Source: Hirudinaria manillensis (taxonomy: Eukaryota; Annelida; Clitellata; Hirudinida; Hirudinidae). Taken from it: a stretch of 64,000 nucleotides of DNA. Of this stretch, positions 59,456-64,000 are shown piece by piece. The notes under the pieces were generated by a model that was not told the origin of the DNA, did no database searches, and worked only from the letters and a program-made list of their open reading frames with translations. The translations under genes and the position numbers were made by a program. Numbering within the stretch: the stretch's first letter is position 1; every line of letters starts with the position of its first letter. The stretch lies in the NCBI GenBank assembly GCA_034509925.1, contig CM067537.1, positions 2,350,001-2,414,000 on the forward strand, read 5' to 3'.

Positions 59456-60674
59456 AGTAGAGCTTTTCCACTTACGATTGTTTTCGATTAAGATGATGGA
59501 AAATCATCTTCATGACTATCATCATCGTCAACGTCATGCATTGGTTAAACCACTCGGAAGATCCAGGATCTTACTTTCTTGTAACTAATTCGATCGACTA
59601 ATGAAGAGATGACTTATTCCATTTTGACATTTCGAGACGAAACTCTTTAAAAACAAACGACCATTTAACGCTTAAAAGTAATTCTAAACAAATCGAAACA
59701 AACCGTAAGTTTTAACACAAATAACACGAATTAATGTTTAAATCCATTTATATTTAATCCGTGATTGAACGCCAAAACACGGATTCTCCAAACCGCCAGC
59801 AAAGCATGCTTTCATCGTCTTCTATTCATTTCAGGCTTCATTCCAAAAATAGAATGAGTTTATTAAAGAAGTTATTGAAATACTCTGTGTGGATCTAATA
59901 TTTAACCATTGTTAATACTTAAAAACATAGCAGTAACGACGACGACGACGACGATGATGATGACAAGGACAGTGGAATCTTAAGCAGAAGAACATTTGTC
60001 AACTTATCTTTGCGATAACGATATCGCCATCAACATCATCAGAGTCGTCATAGTCTTCATCGTCATCGTCGTCGCCATCGTCATCGTCATCCTCACTAAA
60101 GAATAGTGAATAAAGTCAAGTGTTAGTCTATTAATTAATCGTCCCAATTAAGGTGATTAGCACGGAACAAGGACGGAACCATCGTTCAAATTAGCATTTG
60201 AAATGTTCCAAGGGATCGTAAAAATGAAAACATAAACAAGGAAAAGCATAGCTTTGCAGCTTTTTTGAAGAAGAGAAGCCAGCTAGCATCTCGGATGCTC
60301 TCGCATTCGTAACGTGTTTTGCGTCTGCAGTCTACTTCGAGAGGAGGGGAGTTCTGGTCTTGTGTTTTTTTCTTCTTTTTTCGAGCTACTCTAAAGTTTT
60401 CTGTTCGATCGATAATAAACAAAAGAGTCTTTGGCGAATTAGTGGAAGCGTCTGCATAGAATCAGACCGGGGCGGCGAAGATTTGAATTTTAAAATCCCA
60501 ATTCTGAAAAAACTATAATCTACAAAACATAAATCTCGGCGATGAATAGCGACGATGCCTACGCTAATCGTGGTTTAGCAGAGAGAGTCTCGTAACTAGG
60601 TTAAGAATTTCATTTAGAGGGAGAGACCTCTGACTTTTCAGCTGACGCCGTACTCTGATCTTTTCTCTTCGACC
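59456..60674. other. Spacer between two unrecognised plus-strand genes
   Basis: Contains ATC/GAC trinucleotide tracts near 59937-59962 and 60035-60095 and an AATAAA-poor 3' region of the preceding gene. No supportable exon. Confidence 0.5.
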
Positions 60675-62447
60675 ATGGACTCGACCAGGGGTCATCGCGT
60701 TCGATTCCTGCTGCCGGACAAGGACGAATGGAACGACGGAAAGTGGCTGGATGATGACGAAATGAGGAAGAGATTCGATCTGAAACTGTCCAGACTGGTC
60801 ATACCTCCGCCTCCAAAGTTGAGTCACCAGTTGAAGAATCCCGACGAACTACTTGTTGAATTGAAGAAGAAACTAATGGCCATCGACAGAACGATCCAGT
60901 TCAGGGAAGCCATCATCGAGGAGGAAGATAGTTTAGGTTACGATTCGCTTATTTTCGGATTGGCTTTAGTCAATGCTTTGCTTGACTTATGTTTATGCAT
61001 TGGCTGACCTAGATAACTTTGCAGGGGGCAAGAAAAAAATTGAAATTGGGGCAAAATTTAGGGCGTCGGTAGGATGGTATGCACGTAGACCTGATTCTCT
61101 ATTCCAATTTCTGCTACTGCATATTGTATGTATATACATTGTGTTAGACAATCGAATCGAGGGAGCCGTTATGTGTCTGTGTAAATGGTATCTTATGTTT
61201 TTGCTTTTTTGTTCTAAATGAAAAATCTTATTACATTTAAACGTTGGAATATTCGGTAACAACATCCTGTTAAAATGTTCGTAAATCTTCAATTTGGCTT
61301 TCTTTGTTACTAGTCGAAAATTGCATCGTTGTTCTTTCGTGTAATTCGTTAAGCATTTTCAAATATTAATAACCTCAATTATTGTTATTACTATTATTAT
61401 AATTATTATTATTACGAATTAAATATGATGGATAAAAACAAGCAAATCAGCAAGTCATCACACACTGACCCATGAACTTTAGTAAAATATGTCTGCGACG
61501 CAGTTATTTCCAATGAAGTAGAAATAATTTTTATTGAAGTTCACCTACTCACCATGTTTCGTTTTAGATTTATTAAATCATATTAATTCTAGATAAATTA
61601 AGTATGTTTAAATTTAAAAAAAAAAGAAGAAAGATATGCTTAGACTTTCTTAAGAACTTATTACATAAAAATTCAAACAGATTTGCAGCCGCAAATGAAG
61701 ACTCTCACAACATCTGAAACTCCTTCTGAAGATCTGAACGAAAAACCAGACAACCTACAGCTACCTGCTCAACAAGACCAACCTACAATACAAGAACAGC
61801 AACAACAACCTCAACCGCAACAACAACAACAGCAACAAGAAAAACAGCCATCAACTAATCACCAACTAGCTTCTGAACAGTTAAAGCAAACCCAGGCAAA
61901 CCAAAACTCACCCACGTTAACATCTAAAGTGGGTCCCAAGCGACCGCCTCTGCCACCGAACAAGAGACCGAAAGAGGAACCGAGAAACGCTCCATCATCG
62001 TCGCCTGGAGCACAGGCCAAAGTCCAGAGACAAGACTCTCTTCCGAGGAGCTTCAAAACCAGGAGAAGATCTTTCAGGGACTTTTCCAAGCGTCAGTTTC
62101 AGAGAGCCCTCTCCGCAATGAACTTGTCAAAGACCGGAACTCAAGATCAGAAGCTGCTGAGATCGAATTCGTTCGACACCAAACTGGACGGTTCCTCCCT
62201 GACGGGCTCGATGACCGGCCTCCAGAAGGACGAGCGAAGGATTCGATCGAAGAGTTCCAGCTCCCTTATGATGTCGAACCTTAGACTGAGATTCCACAGA
62301 TTTCCATCGAACATCTACAAAAAGTCCAAGAAAGGAGACTCATCTGGACAGACGACCATGAAGAGGAGGTCATCATGGAGTAAATTATTTTCGTCCTGGT
62401 CCTCTAACCTGCAGATGTGCACCAGAGTTCAGACGGACGACGACTAG
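60675..62447 (+). CDS. Unknown two-exon protein, 342 aa, polyQ and basic phospho-site tail
   Basis: Exons 60675-60936 and 61681-62447; the donor TTAG|GTTACG and the acceptor AAACAG agree in phase (D split G/AT). Exon 1 encodes a well-ordered segment (DEWNDGKWLDDDEMRKRFDLKLSRL, then VIPPPPKLSHQLKNPDELLVELKKKLMAIDRTIQFREAIIEEED), a likely helical domain. Exon 2 starts Gln-rich (polyQ about residues 125-150), passes through a Pro-rich PKRPPLPPNKRPKEEP stretch that could bind SH3 domains, and ends in a basic Ser-rich tail with kinase-like sites RRRSF, LRSNSF, IRSKSSSS and KRRSSW. I do not recognise the family. A cytoplasmic signalling scaffold is a reasonable guess only. Confidence 0.6.
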
Positions 62448-62984
62448 ACCCGGACTAGAAGCAGAGCCACAAGACAAATACAAAACAAGATGTGGAAGGA
62501 AAGGAAACAACAAAAACAACAACAAAAACAGAAAATGGAAAATAGTTATGAATCATTCGAAAGATACCTAGCAACCGCTCTCATGCAAGAACATATTGAT
62601 ATTTATTATTTAATATTTATTATTTATTTATTCATCGTCGTCGTCGTCGTCTGGAGAGCAATGTTCGATTTTAATGGCGGTGGATTTGTAAACATTTTTT
62701 TAAAATATGAGTACCGAAGATGTAAAAGATGTCGCTTCTGTTTTGACCACGTCAGCATCGTTCTTAAACTGTTTGCACTCCACAAGAGATACCCGGATGT
62801 TTTAGCAGACGTAAACAACATGACATCATGAGGCAGTATCTTTTTTTGTATATCCTTAACAAACGTATTATTTAGGATACATAACTGAGAGCTAGGAGCT
62901 TGAATTATTACAGAGTAAAGGCCAACGCTTATCACTGAATCATTAAACTATTACTATTATTATTAATGTTATTATTAATATTAA

Positions 62985-63038
<54 letters not shown>

Positions 63039-63613
63039 TGTTGTTGTCGTCCTTGATATTATTAATATTTTATTATATTATGACAAATGTTTTTGTTTCC
63101 GCTAGGGCTTTGGAAAGAATTCTAAGAACTAAGGAATTTGACAAATTCTCTCCGATTTCCTCTCATTTCAACAGGAATTAATCTGAAATTGAAATAAATG
63201 AGCAAAAAAAAAGACTTTCCGAAATATTTATTTTATTGCGTGGTCTCATTCTACAAGTCACAATTTTTAAATACATTTTGAAGATTATTTTTTTAAGATA
63301 ATTTGAAGTCAAATTAATCTTAATTAAGCTTTATTTAAGGTCAAATTAATTATCTACAGATTTAACTTTGATTAAATTATTTTATTGCTAAATAATTGCT
63401 AAATCACGCATTCCTACATCTTATCGCCTATTCGTAAGTTGAATAACAAAGAAAATGACAAAAGACACCCAGAACCTATTAACAATTGATATTACTTCTG
63501 CTCATAGATTATAATATAATACATTATATCTCATAAATAATATTTACAAATGATAATTTTCTTTGACACGAATTACGATATATCTATATCCCTATTATAT
63601 ATATAAGTGGTTG

Positions 63614-63655
<42 letters not shown>

Positions 63656-64000
63656 ATATCGTAATTCGTGTCAAGGAATTCGTGCCAACAGCGCTTACAT
63701 ACGTAGCTTTGCTTAAATTGTTTTGTGAAAATGTAAAAATAGTTCTCTGGATAAACAAAACTTGTGACGTTAGAAATTCAATTTCTAGAGCAATCGGCTT
63801 ATTATTTACCACGCCATTTTTATCAGATAATCAATTACTTCGATAATTCGATAAATTAAGTTTTATTAAGTTCTAAGAAAAGCAGTATTTAACTTTTTAT
63901 CCTCTGTCAGTTCCAGCTAAATGTATTAACAACAGATTAAATTCCATAAAAGCAGCTTGGAACTTCTGCAATCCAAAGGCAAACAACGCCTGTTTCACTG
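62448..64000. other. 3' region and spacer to the right edge
   Basis: A CAAAAA-rich 3' UTR-like stretch, an (ATT)n array (about 62988-63034), a 20-bp inverted repeat around an AT core (63563-63674) and AT-rich sequence to the end. No supportable gene. Confidence 0.5.
63563..63674. repeat. 20-bp perfect inverted repeat around an (AT)n core
   Basis: The left arm TTGACACGAATTACGATATA (63563-63582) is exactly complementary to the right arm at 63655-63674. The 72-nt loop is nearly all AT/GT dinucleotides. The whole could form a long cruciform or hairpin. Confidence 0.85.

Overview
This window is nuclear DNA from an invertebrate animal. It has AT-rich introns and spacers, GC-richer exons, many short GT-AG introns and very many microsatellites. 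The gene set (tropomyosin, a Dishevelled relative, an Mnx-type homeobox gene, the MALT1 paracaspase, ARMC6, glutaryl-CoA dehydrogenase, an SLC18B1-like transporter, a WSC/EGF/lectin receptor) is metazoan. A lophotrochozoan-grade animal is my best guess, but the species cannot be fixed from sequence alone. Exon models were built by hand by joining homologous segments and requiring matching splice phase. Every multi-exon model except the partial first gene closes as one open frame.

Layout. 0.1-1.35 kb (-): the 5' part of an Mnx-like homeobox gene whose homeodomain lies outside the window. 3.3-6.9 kb (+): glutaryl-CoA dehydrogenase, 10 exons. 7.5-8.9 kb (-): an intronless, DIX-less Dishevelled-like protein. 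10.6-14.6 kb (-): tropomyosin, 9 exons with the vertebrate TPM1 exon lengths, 284 aa. 14.7-18.6 kb: gene-poor and repeat-rich. 18.7-25.6 kb (-): a 12-exon type I membrane receptor (lectin-like, two WSC, two EGF-like, TM) with a dead pogo/Tigger transposon in intron 1. 27.4-28.5 kb (-): BTB protein. 29.2-32.2 kb (+): ARMC6. 32.5-41.0 kb (-): MALT1 paracaspase, 14 exons. 41.7-49.8 kb (+): SLC18B1-like MFS transporter, 14 exons. 50.7-56.2 kb (-): four small genes, namely a putative CARD protein, an acidic protein, a basic disordered protein and a PTB/PID protein. 58.7-62.4 kb (+): two unrecognised genes.

How they relate. The genes are mostly unrelated in function. Two pairs are head-to-head with spacers of about 0.7 kb between start codons (BTB/ARMC6 and MALT1/SLC18B1). 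Two pairs are tail-to-tail (GCDH/Dishevelled-like and ARMC6/MALT1). A possible signalling link is MALT1 with the CARD-like gene about 10 kb away, since MALT1 works with CARD proteins in other animals.

The most unusual signals are: about half of the inferred 5' splice sites carry a pyrimidine at intron position +3; the lectin/WSC/EGF receptor with a 12-nt microexon and a donor merged into a microsatellite; the DIX-less intronless Dishevelled relative; the paired cysteine loss in MALT1 Ig2; a half tRNA-Leu joined to telomere-type repeats; and a SINE-like tail ending in (ATT)n.
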